Shown: in pieces, positions 47,097 through 59,499 of the stretch
How positions within the stretch are numbered: the first letter of the stretch is position 1
How the letters are laid out: each line of letters starts with the position of its first letter
Assembly: GCA_015499995.1 (NCBI GenBank)
Contig: JADNRV010000080.1
Location: 181,590-245,589, forward strand
Reading direction: 5' to 3'
Source of the DNA: Flammula alnicola
Taxonomy: Eukaryota; Basidiomycota; Agaricomycetes; Agaricales; Strophariaceae
Length of the DNA stretch: 64,000 nucleotides
The notes under the pieces: generated by a model
Database searches by the model: none
What the model was told of the DNA's origin: nothing
The model's input: the letters and a program-made list of their open reading frames with translations, nothing else
Translations under genes and position numbers: made by a program

Positions 47097-47995
47097 ATGC
47101 CCATAATTTCTCAACCACCTGTTGGCACTCGTCATAAAGCAAAAAGAGCTTTCTTTCTGGCAAAGCTTGCTGCCCTCGAGAAAGAGTTTGAACAACTACC
47201 CAACCTCGTCAAAACCCATTTCAAGAAATGGACCAATGGCGCACGCGAATTCCAGCTATCTTGTATGCGAGCACAAGTGCTCAAGAAAGATACATTACTT
47301 CACGCGGCAACTGGTGCGGGGAAGACTGGAATTGCCGCGGGTCCGCACTTGCTTCCATCGAGCAAGGGCAAAGTTACATTGGTAGTCTCACCCCTTCTGG
47401 CCCTCGAGGACGAACAGGTACGCCGTTTATCAATCTATCTATGTTTTGCTTGGCTCATGTTAAAAGTAGGTTGATACCTTTCGGGACGAGTTCGGTTTGA
47501 AGGCTACTGCTATCAATGGTGCTAATGGAGGATGTAGCCCATCTGTTATGGCGGTTAGTGCAGAATCTTTTTTACTGGACAGTTAGCTGATATCCCCATG
47601 CAGGAAGTAGTTGCAGGAGAATGGAAGATTGTCATATTATCCACAGAGATGCTGCTATCCCGGAAGTTCATTGACGGTGTCCTTCGTAAACCTGAATTCG
47701 GTCCGCGATGCCTGTCAATTTTTATTGACGAAGCACATTGCATTTCACACTGGGGTGCTTCTATTTTCTACCTACAAACACGCCTATTGTTGCAGTGACG
47801 GCAACTCTCACCTCCATCGTTCATCAAGACCTGCTCAGCAAATTACAGTTTGACCGGAATGACTACTTGCAATTGTTCGTCAACATCGGAAATGATCGCC
47901 CCAACGTCTCGCAAGTGGTTCGTGCAATGCAACATCCATTGAACAGCTTTCGCGACCTGGATTTCCTTGTCCCAGCTACCATATCATCTCCCACT
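47097..47995 (+). pseudogene. RecQ-like repeat-family helicase, N-terminal half, deleted internally
   Basis: Start MPIISQPPVGTRHKAKRAF at 47097, divergent from the minus-strand DUF6589 start 20 bases away. Walker A is intact in HAATGAGKTGIAA (about 47310). After introns near 47419-47471 and 47551-47603 come VVSPLLALEDEQ, then VDTFRDEFGLKATAINGAN, then EWKIVILSTEMLLSRKFIDG and the DEAH box IDEAHCISHWGA (about 47730). The next 20-25 residues of the family are missing and the frame shifts. The following segment reads TPIVAVTATLTSIVHQDLL and NIGNDRPNVSQVVRAMQHPL in another frame. The C-terminal helicase domain is absent, replaced by an unrelated segment from about 48000. Confidence 0.7.
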
Positions 47996-48645
47996 GATAT
48001 CAAGAAAAGGCCTCAGAACAAGGAGCCCAATATCTCCGCTGGTCTCCAAAGCAAGATTCTCGCTACACTGGCAACACGATATGACACCACACGTTCTGTT
48101 GTACGCCGTCATTTTTCCACTGAAAATGTCGAGTTCTGGGGGAAACTTCGTCGACTTGATGGAGACACCATGCGAGCAGCCAAAATGACGAAGTCAAGTG
48201 CGGAGGATGGCCGCGACGCTTCATTTGTGAGGGTACGTGCCACTGATCAGCAGTAAATTGAATGTTAGACTAATAACCACTTTTTCCTTAGTATGCGCTA
48301 TACGTGGACAAGTACATGCGTTCCAAGCGGAAGCCCGTATTCGAACTGAAGACGTTCTATGGACAAATTGAGCGCATCATCGTCGTCTGAATGCCTGCTA
48401 CACAGGATCTGTCATTAGCTGAACCTGACACGCTCATCCTTGCCTCAATCCTCAAATGCAACACTGTTGAATGGTCAGAAGATCCGCTTGGAATGAAGTA
48501 CTATAAGACGACAGGAGAAACAGAGGTTGTGGATATCGGAACGATCCAGTGCTTGGTTGGCCGCATATTCGATCGAGGTCGTTGGACTATCATTGACCGA
48601 AGTCCGGACTCTGTAATGGCATCGAGCACATTTGAGAAGTAGAAC
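47996..48645 (+). pseudogene. Repeat-associated conserved segment with in-frame stop
   Basis: Joined to the helicase remnant is a segment reading ILATLATRYDTTRSVVRRHF, then GKLRRLDGDTMRAAKMTKSS, then an intron near 48234-48292 and YALYVDKYMRSKRKPVFELK. TGA at 48388-48390 interrupts the frame after IERIIVV; the same frame then continues MPATQDLSLAEPDTLILASI to GRWTIIDRSPDSVM and a stop near 48642. I know similar blocks from multi-copy Agaricomycete proteins associated with mobile DNA, without an assigned function. The stop may be decay; a second start at 48391 is possible but less likely. Confidence 0.45.
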
Positions 48646-49338
48646 TACTTTATTAGAACATGATCCCTGTACTTTAGCAGCTATAGAATGGACCTGCGAC
48701 AACAGATTGAATTCAAAATACGGCTGAGATGAATTATAGCTAGTTTAATCCAATGCCAGGAAAAACCGGTGGAAATTTCCCCCAAGCCTAGTGAACAGGT
48801 AACTGAGAGAAAACTCTCGAAAACCGAGTGAATAAATTCCCTGTCTTGATTCCGGTAAAAATCCCCAGTCGATGCTTTTCCTGGGTATTTCCCGGTAGAC
48901 GGGGAAAATGACTTTTTCCCTAAACGACCCAGGAATTGTTCCCAGGTGTGGGGTTCATAGTTGCTGCTGTCCTCGGTCCATTGGAAGATGTGTACAAGGA
49001 ATGCAAAGAACAACAACATGATCAAATTCCTGCTCACACCCCATGCACCAAGAAAAGCGATACCACTACCAACGCTCGGCCGCACCCCTCGCCTAAATTC
49101 ATTAGGCTCGCACCGCAGCTGCTTGTGAGTACAACCAATGTCCCCACACCTACTTCCCATGATATTACTGGCCGTAAGACTGCAGGGTCATTGGAAGGAA
49201 CCCTGCCTGTTGACATGACTTTCTGGAACTTCCATACCCATCCATTCGCGGTAACTTAACGTCGTGAATATTATTTTTTAACTTATTATCACCGTGAAAG
49301 GCCCATTACTCTACACTGACTAGGACTTCTTTGCACCA
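48646..49338. other. Intergenic, no gene seen
   Basis: Open frames on both strands (for example 48681-49160 minus) show no recognisable motif. The sequence probably consists of repeat remnants. Confidence 0.4.
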
Positions 49339-49654
49339 TCCAGTGGAATACTATCACCGACCAGGTGCTCGGCGCTACGTAGATGTCGGCGGTCACATTT
49401 TTGGCGGGGAATTTGTGACAATTCGTTACGTTGGTGACATTCAAAATTTTCGGCATTCTCTTATTTGTTCCTTCGTTCCTCACTGTTCAGAGCAGGGAAA
49501 ATACCAGCAGAGCGTTTTTATTCGTGTGGTTAGAGCCGTGAATTTCGCGAGTTATCAATTATTGGATATCGCTGTCTAACTCAATTTATTCCGAAACAGG
49601 CCGCCGACATCTAGGTAGCGCCGAGAACCTGGTCGGTGATAGTATGATACTGGA
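49339..49654. mobile_element. 316-bp inverted-repeat element (MITE-like)
   Basis: The 55 bases at 49339-49393 (containing CTATCACCGACCAGG and GTCGGCGG) recur inverted at 49600-49654 with about 6 mismatches. CCA lies just outside both ends and may be a 3-bp target duplication. The interior is about 200 bases and non-coding. Confidence 0.65.
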
Positions 49655-52064
49655 CCAAAGTTATATGAGGCGGACAGTGAGGCGGAGTGCGGACATAAGG
49701 CGGTGAGGCGGATTTATTATATGCTCCTGGACCTCCAAAGTTCCGTATTTCGAGAGTCCGCCCCTCCACACTGTCCGCCTGTCCACACGTCCGAACAGAT
49801 GGCTGACAAATTTCAGTAAAATATTAAATGAATTAAATCAACAGGTACCTCATCACATACCACGCACCTCATCGCGTACTAGGCCGAGGTCCGGGATGTA
49901 TATGAGGATGCCAGCATCTCTTGAGTATAAGTATCGCACGGTGTCGCCTTCATATACGGTAATAGCGTACCATACACTTCATCGCGCACCATCGCGTACC
50001 TCATCACGTACCATCACGTACCATCACGCACTCATCACGTACCACCATAATGTCCGGTCGGAGTATTCTTCGGGATAATTGAACGGAGATATGATGGCCA
50101 GAGAATGGGCGGAAAATATAGCGATGTATTCCTGAGAGCCTTTAGCATGATCCAACAGCAACAATTGTTTGCCTTACCAAGCAAACATATCATTTTTTCC
50201 AACACTATGTTCTAATCCCCAAGGAATTACATTCTGTAACCCAAATTCGCGAAGATATTCTCTATTCCGGGGTTTATTTCACTAAGGATAAAACGTTCTC
50301 GGGGATGTTTTGCGACATTTGGTAAATTCAAAATTCATCAACAAATTTGATTCAATTTTTAACGAAATTTCAAGACCGCTGAGGGATTTTCTCACATTGG
50401 CATACGGGCTCAAAGGTATCCGGGAATTTCTGAGACTGCAGTTTCAAAAGGGTTTTCGTATATTTTACTATTGCAACACAAGAAATCCGGCCCAAATGTG
50501 GTCGGAGGAGGCAACGACTAGCCGAGTTAAGCAGGGCCGTACCAGACTTCTATGTGGCTGATGTCGGTATTTGAAAATCTTGAAACATGACCAAATAGAA
50601 AATTTTGAACCTTTCTCTCTCACCTCATGGTCCCTACGCCATCTCGCCTCTGTTATCCATGGCCGCGGTATCATAAGGGTTAAGTTAGGTGTCATGCCTG
50701 AAAACCCGAGGTTGGACTGCGACACGGAGTATGCTGAGTTAAGGGCATTGGGCTACCTCAAATCCCAGCCGTGGTCGTCGGCCTGAATATCTTGAAACAG
50801 CAGATAGATGATGCGCTAGGTAAGTATTTTATGAACACTGCACGCTCTCTCAACAATTAATTTCTGCTACTTTGAATAGCGCACAATCTCGATAACCAGC
50901 ACTGACGTACAGTCATGCAAGAGATGACCGGGAGCGGATACGATGATCGAGTTATGCGGGCCGTCATGCACATGGCACACCTCTACGTCGTCATACCCAA
51001 CGACTTACCTGCTCATACCGTTGCGCATATACCGCCATCCGACCTACCGGATTGCCCCGGGTTTTCTGCCAACAGGAGCAAGATATCGCGTCTGCATGCT
51101 CCCGACCAACTCCGTCCCCTATTAGTATCATACGTGGCTGAAGGATGCGGATCGTTGGACGAAATTTGGACAGATTCGATTTAAACGACCGCATGAATTT
51201 CCTTGGTGGGAACCAAATGGACCGCTCTTCCCTTCTTCTATTGTTCCGCGGTGGCACACTCGTCGTTACGGGCCCGGAGTACACACTCGAACTACGGTCG
51301 TGCTTCAGAACTTATTTGGGTTTTCGAGCACCCTCCAAAGTTCACGAGGGAGTCGGCCCTCGCGCGAATGGCGCCGAAAACATCAGGCACGTAACTTAGG
51401 ATCGCAGCACCCTCTACGACCTTGCGCGATGACCTTCGGACCACTTCGAACCCTACACTCTCGTCGACTGTGAGGACGCACCTATTTAATGCCCTGTTAC
51501 TCAGACTCCGCCCTGGCCTATCCTCCATCTGCAACCACAACACTCTGATCATTTGTTGGGCCGTCTTTGTATGACCATTCAGTGACAACGGCCGCGAGGG
51601 GAAGATGGCGTGCAATTCTAACACTCAACGCCTACATCGACTTCTCGACGTCGCTGTCTCTTCATCTACCTTCCTTTTTCGCTACCACCGCAGAGACTAG
51701 ACCGTCATCAATGTATAGGGAGGGTCAGCAACATATGAGAAGTTCAAAGTATGTGGCGACTTCTAGAAGGCTAGCCTTGCTCTATTCTGAGATGGGGGCG
51801 ACTAGTTTACACCCGCATCGAAGCTTCAACTGCCATTTATCTCAGAATGTTCATATAGTCCTTTCGGAAATCCATGTCCGTGCGATTGTAACCAATAAAA
51901 CCAGCCATGTAGCATAGATGAAAGAGCATTGATTATAACTTCCACAAAATGTAAATCGAAGTTGGTACACAAAGCAATGTCAGGAAGGCAGGTCTGCTTC
52001 GAGTCTTTGGGCGGTGCGAAATCTGAAGTATGGGTAATAGGGACTGGGCACCAGTTGGAAAGAT
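49655..52064. other. Repeat-rich intergenic sequence with short tandem array
   Basis: A degenerate array of a 10-13 base unit, CATCACGTACC, lies at about 49979-50045, with related words from about 49850. Short open frames at 50915-51184 and 51292-51624 have no motif. I see no supportable gene. Confidence 0.45.
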
Positions 52065-52800
52065 TTATGGCACACTCCTTTCTTGAGAACGTCGCCTCTT
52101 CTTAGTATCTTCCAAATCGTCCAGTACCTCGGCGGTACGCTTTTTACCGATACTAGAACCCAAAATTAAGTCGCGTCGACCGTCGTGGTTAATTGTCCCT
52201 TCTGCGATGGCGACTTCACTAGTCTTGCTTCACGGCGGCAGCCGGAGCAGCAGTCGCATCACCTAAAACATCGGTTTCGACAACTTCATCGGTTCCGTCT
52301 GGGATGGAAGCACCTTCTGGAGTATTAAGAAAGATTACCAATGAAAAAGATATAACATACCTTGACTTTGAGGGGAAGGTGGAGTGAAAACAAGAGTTTC
52401 ACTGGCAACGGGAGGCTTCTCATCGGCTGCGAGAATAGCAGGAGCCGTCGGAGATGGAGAAACGTGATGATTTTTGAGGTTCTTGACGGACGTAGAGCTA
52501 TTTTCAGCAGCCACAGCGGCCGCCTCTCCATCATATTGCACTGCAGGTCCCCCTCTACCTTTCGGGGCACCGACGGCTTTGCGCTATTGCTACATTTCCT
52601 TTGTTTTGTGGAACATCGTTCGCATGACTGTTTGGCTCTTCCCCTTTGACCGGGTTTCCTCGGTGGCGGCGGAGAGCATACGACGCCATCCTTCAAACAG
52701 CCCTCGCAGGATGCTGCCTCCGACGGAGGTTGATTCGTGTCAGAAGGAGGGGCAGCCGATGATTCGCGCAGAGGGCCACCATGAAAATATTTTTCCGAGA
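52065..52800 (-). pseudogene. Cys-rich, Lys/Arg-tailed small protein gene with frame shift
   Basis: The minus strand reads SEAASCEGCLKDGVVCSPPP, then GRAKQSCERCSTKQRKCSNS (52590-52720), a CxxC/C...CxxC arrangement that could bind zinc, as in short Cys-rich fungal DNA-binding-like proteins. Near 52570 the open frame changes to AAVAAENSSTSVKNLKNHHV...VFTPPSPQSQ. After introns near 52320-52360 and 52225-52235 it continues GASIPDGTDEVVETDVLGDA and KKRTAEVLDDLEDTKKRRRS, a likely nuclear localisation signal, ending QERSVP with a stop at 52065. No start codon is evident upstream. It is either a decaying copy or a gene with an exon I cannot place. Confidence 0.4.
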
Positions 52801-55059
52801 ATATATTCCCATCTCAGAGGGATCATATTCTGTGAACACGCTTATTCTCAAGGAAGAAGCAAGAATTATTGGGTAGAGAAAAATGCTTGAAGTTTAGAAT
52901 AGTCTTTACGGTCGTTTGACAACGTGACCCTGTGTCTTCCTCTCAGCGACAAAGCGCACTTTCTACTAATAAAGTAGAACCACAGGCAAGGAACACAATC
53001 GAACAGGTATTTGAGTCCATTTCTTTGGTCCCGTTGTGGTGTTATCCATCATGCAATTCCTACCTATGTTCTATTTCGTCAGCTGGTGACTATGTCATCA
53101 CTAATGCCGACATATGTTTCCGAGGATTACATAAATAGCTCGGAAATTTATTTATACCCGGGAATAGGTTCGAGAACTGTTTTTACACCATTTCCTATTG
53201 CCGGGGATTTAAGAGACGTATCTGAAGTCCGGGGTAAAAGTCTTCGGTAATTATTAACATATGCTGGTTCGCTTTTGTCGATTTGATCACTGCCAGATCA
53301 GGGGCGCTTGTTTGATTCTCACTGAAAAAGTCAGACGGAAATTGAAAAGGAAAGATCATAATGATTTTATGAACAAAGAAATAAGAAATTCGAAATCTCG
53401 TCAATTTTCCGCGCTCATAGATCTAAAAAATTCAAGGTGATTTGGTTGAAAGGTAAAAAGGTCAGACGAAGCCAGTTAGCGGGGTTATTCAATTCATGTA
53501 TATGACCTACACCATCCACGATCTTGAGCCCTCAATTATATTTTTTGTGTCTGAAATATGATAGAAATTGCTTCCCAAGCAATTCTACAAGTTCAACTCA
53601 ACGACTCTGGCATTGAAAGAGTTTTTAAATCCATTATATAAATATCGAACGTCACTACACTGCAGTTGCCGTTCTTACGCATCGTCGACCACCAGACCAC
53701 CGAACCAACCACGATAGGGCTCTATCTTCCTCCGATCTTTGATCGATTCTCTAAGCATGTTGCCGGCATGCTGTAGAAATCTCACGCAACAGTGACAATG
53801 ACTCCACCCGTCTACAATTTCATCCTCAGAAGAATGTTAAAGCGGCCAAGACGACGAGAAGCATAACTGGTGCTGGTACGGTCATTGTGCATGCCTACTT
53901 GTAGCTTGTCACAGGACGGGAAATTTCCATTGCATAATCGTGCATTAAAGAGGCTTGACTGACCACATCCAAATTTATTTCCGCGCGTACCAAACTGACT
54001 TGTGCATCCGGGAAATGTCAAACCCGGAAAATTAAACATTTCACGGACATGTTACATAGCTTGTATTTTCTAGGTTTTAAAGTATGTGTTCCCATCACGT
54101 CGAGAAATATGTAACAGTTTATAACAGTGCATCCACACCTCAACGTTCAACCCCTCAAGAGACAGCTAGTAATTCATCTTTGGATAAGCGGCTGGAGCAT
54201 CTAAGTGGCATAGCTTGATGAATAAGATGAAGTATCAATCGCCTAGATCTAATCTCGCTTAAAATTTATATCCATATCTGTCCCAATGAATTGAATCACT
54301 TGCTACCAGTCGTTTGTTACGTGTGGGTCACGGTCGCACTCGCGCAGTGATTATCAGACCATCCATCAGTCTTTGGGTTCCATTCCCTCCATTACTCAGC
54401 GCTTTATTCACCCTTTCGTGCATCCTTCTATACATCGCACTATTTTTTTCCGTACCCTCAATTATCCAGCCCTCTATCCGGCGCTTTATCCATCGTTAAA
54501 TGTAATCATGTAACCATCCCTCTGTTCTTTGTTCATATGAATCGGTCTACCCATCGTTTATCCATACCTCTCCCGACGCCTGGTCACAGTGAACGGTGAT
54601 GACACGGGCTACCCATTGCGCTATCAGCCCGATATCGTAGATGCGCCTCGTCCTACAGTAATGCATTCAGTAACATTCTATATTTATAAAATGAATCTAA
54701 CCTTCCAAAGAAGATTTTTGAGGGGATCGGAGGGGTCTTGGAGCCAGGGTAACTTAGTGCGAATACGGCCGCTGAGCCAGGTGACCTCCGGCGCCTTCCC
54801 GAAAAAGGTGGGCCCACTAGACGCGGACAGATCGCATTGTGCTTGATCTTATCGTGGCTTGAATTTTATGCTCAAGCACCGACACCCTCTCAGTTATTAC
54901 CCGAACCTCTCGTAGATATATTTGCTGCCGTTTTGCTTCTAAACCGGCATATGAGGCAAGTATTAGAGCCTCTTCAGGATATGTGAGACTAGAAGAAATT
55001 CTTCCGAGGCTTCTATGTGCGTCAAGTGCCTCGGAGATTGTAGGCTGGATAATTTAAAG
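52801..55059. other. AT-rich intergenic region, no gene seen
   Basis: Over 2 kb with only short, motif-free open frames. I find no convincing inverted or tandem repeat and no RNA gene. Confidence 0.4.
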
Positions 55060-56195
55060 TTAATATGTGGCAATAACATACTGAGGTAGTAGAGGTACCA
55101 TGAAGGGGTGTACGTCGGATGAAGGATCTTCATGGCTTGAAGCGACCCATGCGGTTTTCGATGGTTGGACTGAAAAACAAGTAAAAAGTACGTTTAGAAA
55201 AAATATTATGAGATTACGCACCATCGGAGACATTATTCGATCCAGCTGCTACAGACTGGAGAAATTCAGGAATTTCTTCGACAACGGGCAGTATAAGTTC
55301 TTCGAATGCCACATCTGCAAAGGCTGAGAAAAATATTGCTTCTTTTGACAAGATTGCGTACCACCATTCAATCCAGCGGCTACAGACTGCGAAAATGCGG
55401 GGATGTCTCTGAAATCTGGTGGAACAAGTTCCTTGAAAATATATTTGGCTGTTTTGTAATGATGTTTACTCACAAGGCGCTGCCGTATTAGATTCGGGGT
55501 CCTCACAGTTCATGGCTGGGGAAAGTGCAGGAACATCAAACACCACGTCTACAAATTCTGAGAAAAATATTGATTTTATTTATAGGAATGCGTACCATCC
55601 ATAATATCATTCAATCCGGCGTCCACAAGCTGGAGAAATTCAGGAATTTCTTGAAAAATTGGCGGAGCCGCGTTCGATTCAGAGTCCTCAGAGTCCATGG
55701 CTGGGAGGAATTCAGGAATATCTTTAATCACCAAATCTGCAAAGGCTGAGCAACGCATGGATTTTGTTTACAAGATTGCGTACCATCCATAATATCATTC
55801 AATCCGGCGTCCACAGGCTGGAGAAATTCAGGAATTTCTTGAAAAATTGGCGGAGCCGTGTTCGATTCAGAGTCCTCAGAGTCCATGGCTGGGAGGAATT
55901 CAGGAATATCTTTGAAATCTGGTAACACAAGTTCTTCGAGAAGATATTGGGCTTTTTTGTCAAGTTGCTCACCATATGCTACCGGTTTCGATTTTTTGTC
56001 CTTAAACATCATATCTATTTGATATAGAGAACGTTTGGTGAGGTAAATTGCTCCCATAGCAAATTCACGTACTGCGAAAGCCTGCTGGAATTGGATGCGG
56101 TGAAGTTACAAGTAAGTATTCGGGATGTGACAGTTATGGCGGTCGATGGATCTACAACATTTGATCTCCGCAATCTTCCATTTTGCTTAGTCATA
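55060..56195 (-). CDS. Small acidic protein encoded by repeated exons with ~38-nt introns
   Basis: I do not recognise a family. Start MTKQNGRLRRSNV at 56195; an intron leads to AFAVREFAMGAIYLTKRSLY near 56065. The following exons are variants of one module: LVLPDFKDIPEFLPAMDSED / SESNTAPPIFQEIPEFLQPV / DAGLNDIMD; then ADLVIKDIPEFLPAMDSEDS...EIPEFLQLVDAGLNDIMD; then FVDVVFDVPALSPAMNCEDP; then ELVPPDFRDIPAFSQSVAAG; then FADVAFEELILPVVEEIPEF. Introns between modules start GTACGCA(A/T)TC and end CTCAG, and are only about 38 nt. All junctions keep phase, and the final exon ends SSDVHPFMVPLLPQYVIATY with TAA at 55062-55060. The repeated I/V-P-E/A-F motif suggests a peptide-like interaction repeat (inference). 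The intact frame through six exons argues for a real gene. Confidence 0.6.
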
Positions 56196-56640
56196 GAGTG
56201 TACCGTATTATCTGAGCGTCCGGCGTGTATGACTCCCAAATGACTCCCGTTAGATTTCTGATTTAAGGACTCCTATTCTACGAAAAGAAACCCGCCGCGA
56301 GCACAATGCAAGCGCCTCACTCGTTGGCTGTCTTTTTCCCTATCTGTATTTCAAATACTCACTGCATGCACTTGTAGGTGAGGGCCATCGCTCTGCGTAG
56401 CATGTACGAGTCCCGTTTCTAGTTTGGGAATCTTATTACACGTGAAAGCAATATTCCTGCCCCCGCCACTCATCGCCAACCTTTGGCTGGCTCCTCGTGG
56501 CAGGGAGAATTTGAATTTACATTTTATTATTTACAAAACCAAATGTTCTCTACCAGAGCTTGCTGGAGAATGTAGCACAATAGCGGCAATCAAAGAATAC
56601 GATGTTATTGCAGAAATATACTTACGTATCCAAGAACTCA
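56196..56640. other. Intergenic, upstream of repeated-exon gene
   Basis: Presumed promoter of the minus-strand gene ending at 55060. No other feature seen. Confidence 0.35.
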
Positions 56641-59010
56641 GGGCATTATTTAATCCCGGAGCGATGAGATGGCCATCAGAATCGTATATCGGCTTTCCGT
56701 CTTCGCATTCAAGGATGATGACTCGTGGAGATGTTGGGCATGTGTGGTAAGACACCACCATACCGCGGCAAGAGTGGTCGGGAAAGAGCACATGAACGAG
56801 TCGCCTTCAGTTTTGACCTCGTATCCACCACAGAACCAGAGCGGCGACGAAGGAGGGTGTTGTGCAGGCGCATAGCAGTTGGCATGCCAGGGTTGGCCTC
56901 CCAAAGGCCAGTCGAGTTTCGAATATCCGTGAAAACGAGCGCGACATGGCCGGTAGGCGCAGGAATTTCGTGGTCGAGCCATTTAACATTACGATCACGC
57001 ACTTCGTCCTTCCTCCTCGAGCGATACTGCTGTGGCTCCACAATCTGATCGGATCGACTGTCGGCTGGCGAGATCGTGCGGACGACGCGAAGAGGTCCGC
57101 GACCCAAATAACCATGATCGTCGTGCTGCCATCTGCTCCATAACTTATGGCGAAGTCACGGACTTTCTGGGCCGCGAGCATGGCGACAGGTCTTTCGGCT
57201 CTCGTCACGGTGTGGGAAATGTCGACGACTGTGCGGTAAGGGACGAAATCCCAGACCCCACGATTGGCGATGATCACAAATTCGTCCATGTCCATCAAGT
57301 CATAGATGAAATGTTCGGGCGAGCATTCATGGCAGGAAGAGATGGTAGTAACCGAACGTGCGCAAACCTCGACTTCGTCATTGACAAGGCCAGGCGTCGT
57401 TGAAATCGATCGTTCGGCGGCGCGGATGTGAGCAGTCTCAAGATGATCATACAGGTCGTGCTTTCTGGAGATTTCGTAGCACACACCCTGCCTCGACACA
57501 ACGGCCATCGCATCGCCGACGTTCGCCGAGTATATCGTCCTATCGAAGAAATATAGCGACGCTCCTGATACGCCCGCGCGAGAATACTGCGTGTCCGAGA
57601 TATTTTGCATGGTCAAACTCGCCATCCAACCCTTCCTGGCCTCCAACAGCGGCGTCTCGCAGAGGTCTTGATTGAGCTTGAGGACGTCCAGCGGAGGGCC
57701 TTCGGGATACCTTCTCTCCTCAACTTCTACGGAATGCCTTCCTTCTGCTGCCTGTAGTTGATCACCGCGAGCTGCGTTCTGAAAACATTGATGAAATTGT
57801 CGTACAGATACTTCGACAGCCGATTCGGGCTCGAGCCTGGCTTGACACCTCGCGGCGGGTGCGTGCGAACTGAACATCGCAAAGATCGCCTCATCTTTGC
57901 GCGGCGCGCCCATGGAATTCATGCACGAGGTCGGGCATGTTCACGAGCTGATCGAGGACATCGATGGTTTTCGGGCTATTGCAACTGGTGCTGCCAGGCT
58001 TCTGTCGATAACCGTGGGCATTTCTTGAACGATGACACCAGCTGGCGGGTCATGCCAAGTATTCAGGAAATTCGAGGTAACGTTGATCTTCGTTAGGCTC
58101 GCTCAATTCCATAGCGTCTTTCAGCAGCTCATTGAAATTATTGTTGTGCGCATCCAAGACCTCGAGTTTCTGAACCTTGTCGATGGTCGACGGAAGGGTG
58201 TCGAGCTTGTTATCTGTTCACGAGAGGCTTGAAGTTGCTAGCCATTTAAGGTCACCCAGACTGTCGGGTATCGAACGGATCGAGTTGTGGTCGAGTTTGA
58301 GGTTGCGAAGTGAGAAAAGCTGAATAAACACGAGGTTGTCGAGAAAAGAGAGCTTCACGTAGAAAAGATCGAGTTCAGACAGGGAATAGGGAGGGTTGCT
58401 CATTGGACCCGACACGAGCGAAAGCTGGATGATATCGCTGCGAGAGGCGACCAACGTGTGCATATCAGGGCCAAGCACTAAATCGAGCGCATGTACCCAG
58501 TCATGATCCGCACTCAGGCTGTAGATCTGCGGCAGCATACATATTAGAGTGAGGTCCGAGATCTGCTTCCTCTTGGTATCCAGCACGCGAAGGTTAACCA
58601 GTTCCGCCGCCTGGTCCGGGAACTCGCTGACTTGATTTCCAACAATAATCAGCCTCTCGAGCGACTTCATCTTCCAAATGTCCGCCAGCAACTCCATGCT
58701 CCATGATCATGTTGAACGAGATATCCAAATCGCGAAGGGTCTCGATCTTGGTGAGGATGATACGGAACTTGCGGAACTTGTTGTTCGAGATATTGGTGGT
58801 ATTGAGGGAGCGTAGACGGGCGAAATGCCATGGTAGTTTTTCCAGTCGGTTGCTCTGCGTATGGATGGTGAGAAGGTCATGGATATGGATCTCTGATGGA
58901 GTTGGACTAGATGTCAAGTCGAGTGCCGCAAGCTTTGCGGCACTTTCTTCATCGACCTGTGCGTTAAGCGGAGGTCGCGCAGCGTCATACAAGACTGGAT
59001 GAAGTCGAGG
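56641..59010 (-). pseudogene. Partial, decayed adenylate cyclase copy (LRR, PP2C, start of catalytic domain)
   Basis: Minus strand, 5' to 3'. Leucine-rich repeats at about 58990-58090 (NRLEKLPWHFARLRSLNTTN, LRDLDISFNMI, LERLIIVGNQVSEFPDQAAE, SLRNLKLDHNSIRSIPDSLG). A PP2C-like domain at about 57700-57040 (FFDRTIYSANVGDAMAVVSR, EFVIIANRGVWDFV, AAQKVRDFAISYGADGSTTI). Then the beginning of the class III catalytic domain (APTGHVALVFTDIRNSTGLW, NPGMPTAMRLHNTLLRR; frame shift; FCGGYEVKTEGDSFMCSFPT; frame shift; ILECEDGKPIYDSDGHLIA), ending abruptly near 56645. This is the domain order of fungal Cyr1/Cac1. The Ras-association N-terminus and most of the cyclase domain are missing, and at least four frame breaks separate the pieces. 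Confidence 0.8.
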
Positions 59011-59499
59011 AGGATTTCGATCATAGGGTTCCTTTAGAGTTTGAGAGATATGATGTGTTCAGCATTCTGATGCACTATGGGCGGTATTGTGCGTAGACCC
59101 CCCCCCAGAGAGGTCGACGAAGTGGTAGTTATCGAAATCTATTTGCTCCTTTGAAAGAAAAATATATATTATCACGAGATCAAAGAAGACACCATGTCAC
59201 GGCTCACCCCAGTAGTAGTTGACTCTTGAAGACAAATTGAAGCAGGCTGCCTAGGCTTTCCGCACCAAGCAAGTACAAGCCGTTCTCGAGGACGTAACCA
59301 GCCTGCTCCATCCTTAGCTTGACAATAGCAGCTGGCCGCTCATTCTGACCAAGCATTCGTTCTCTAAAAATATTTCGACATGAAGCACGAAGAGACAGAC
59401 GAACAGCATGAATTCAAACCCACCTCGGCCTTGATATCGCAAATAACTTGCAGGCGATGCATAATAATAGCCTGACCCTGACCGACGTACTGTGTCGTT
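59011..59499. other. Spacer between two pseudogenes
   Basis: Includes a C-run at about 59099-59106. A minus-strand frame, MLGQNERPAAIVKLRMEQAG, near 59360-59210 is open for about 50 codons and may belong to the end of the neighbouring polymerase remnant or to another captured piece. Confidence 0.3.

Noticed and set aside
49979..50045. CATCACGTACC tandem words as a possible CRISPR or regulatory array
   Set aside because: Units are short, contiguous and degenerate with no spacers. It is an ordinary minisatellite in a eukaryotic genome.
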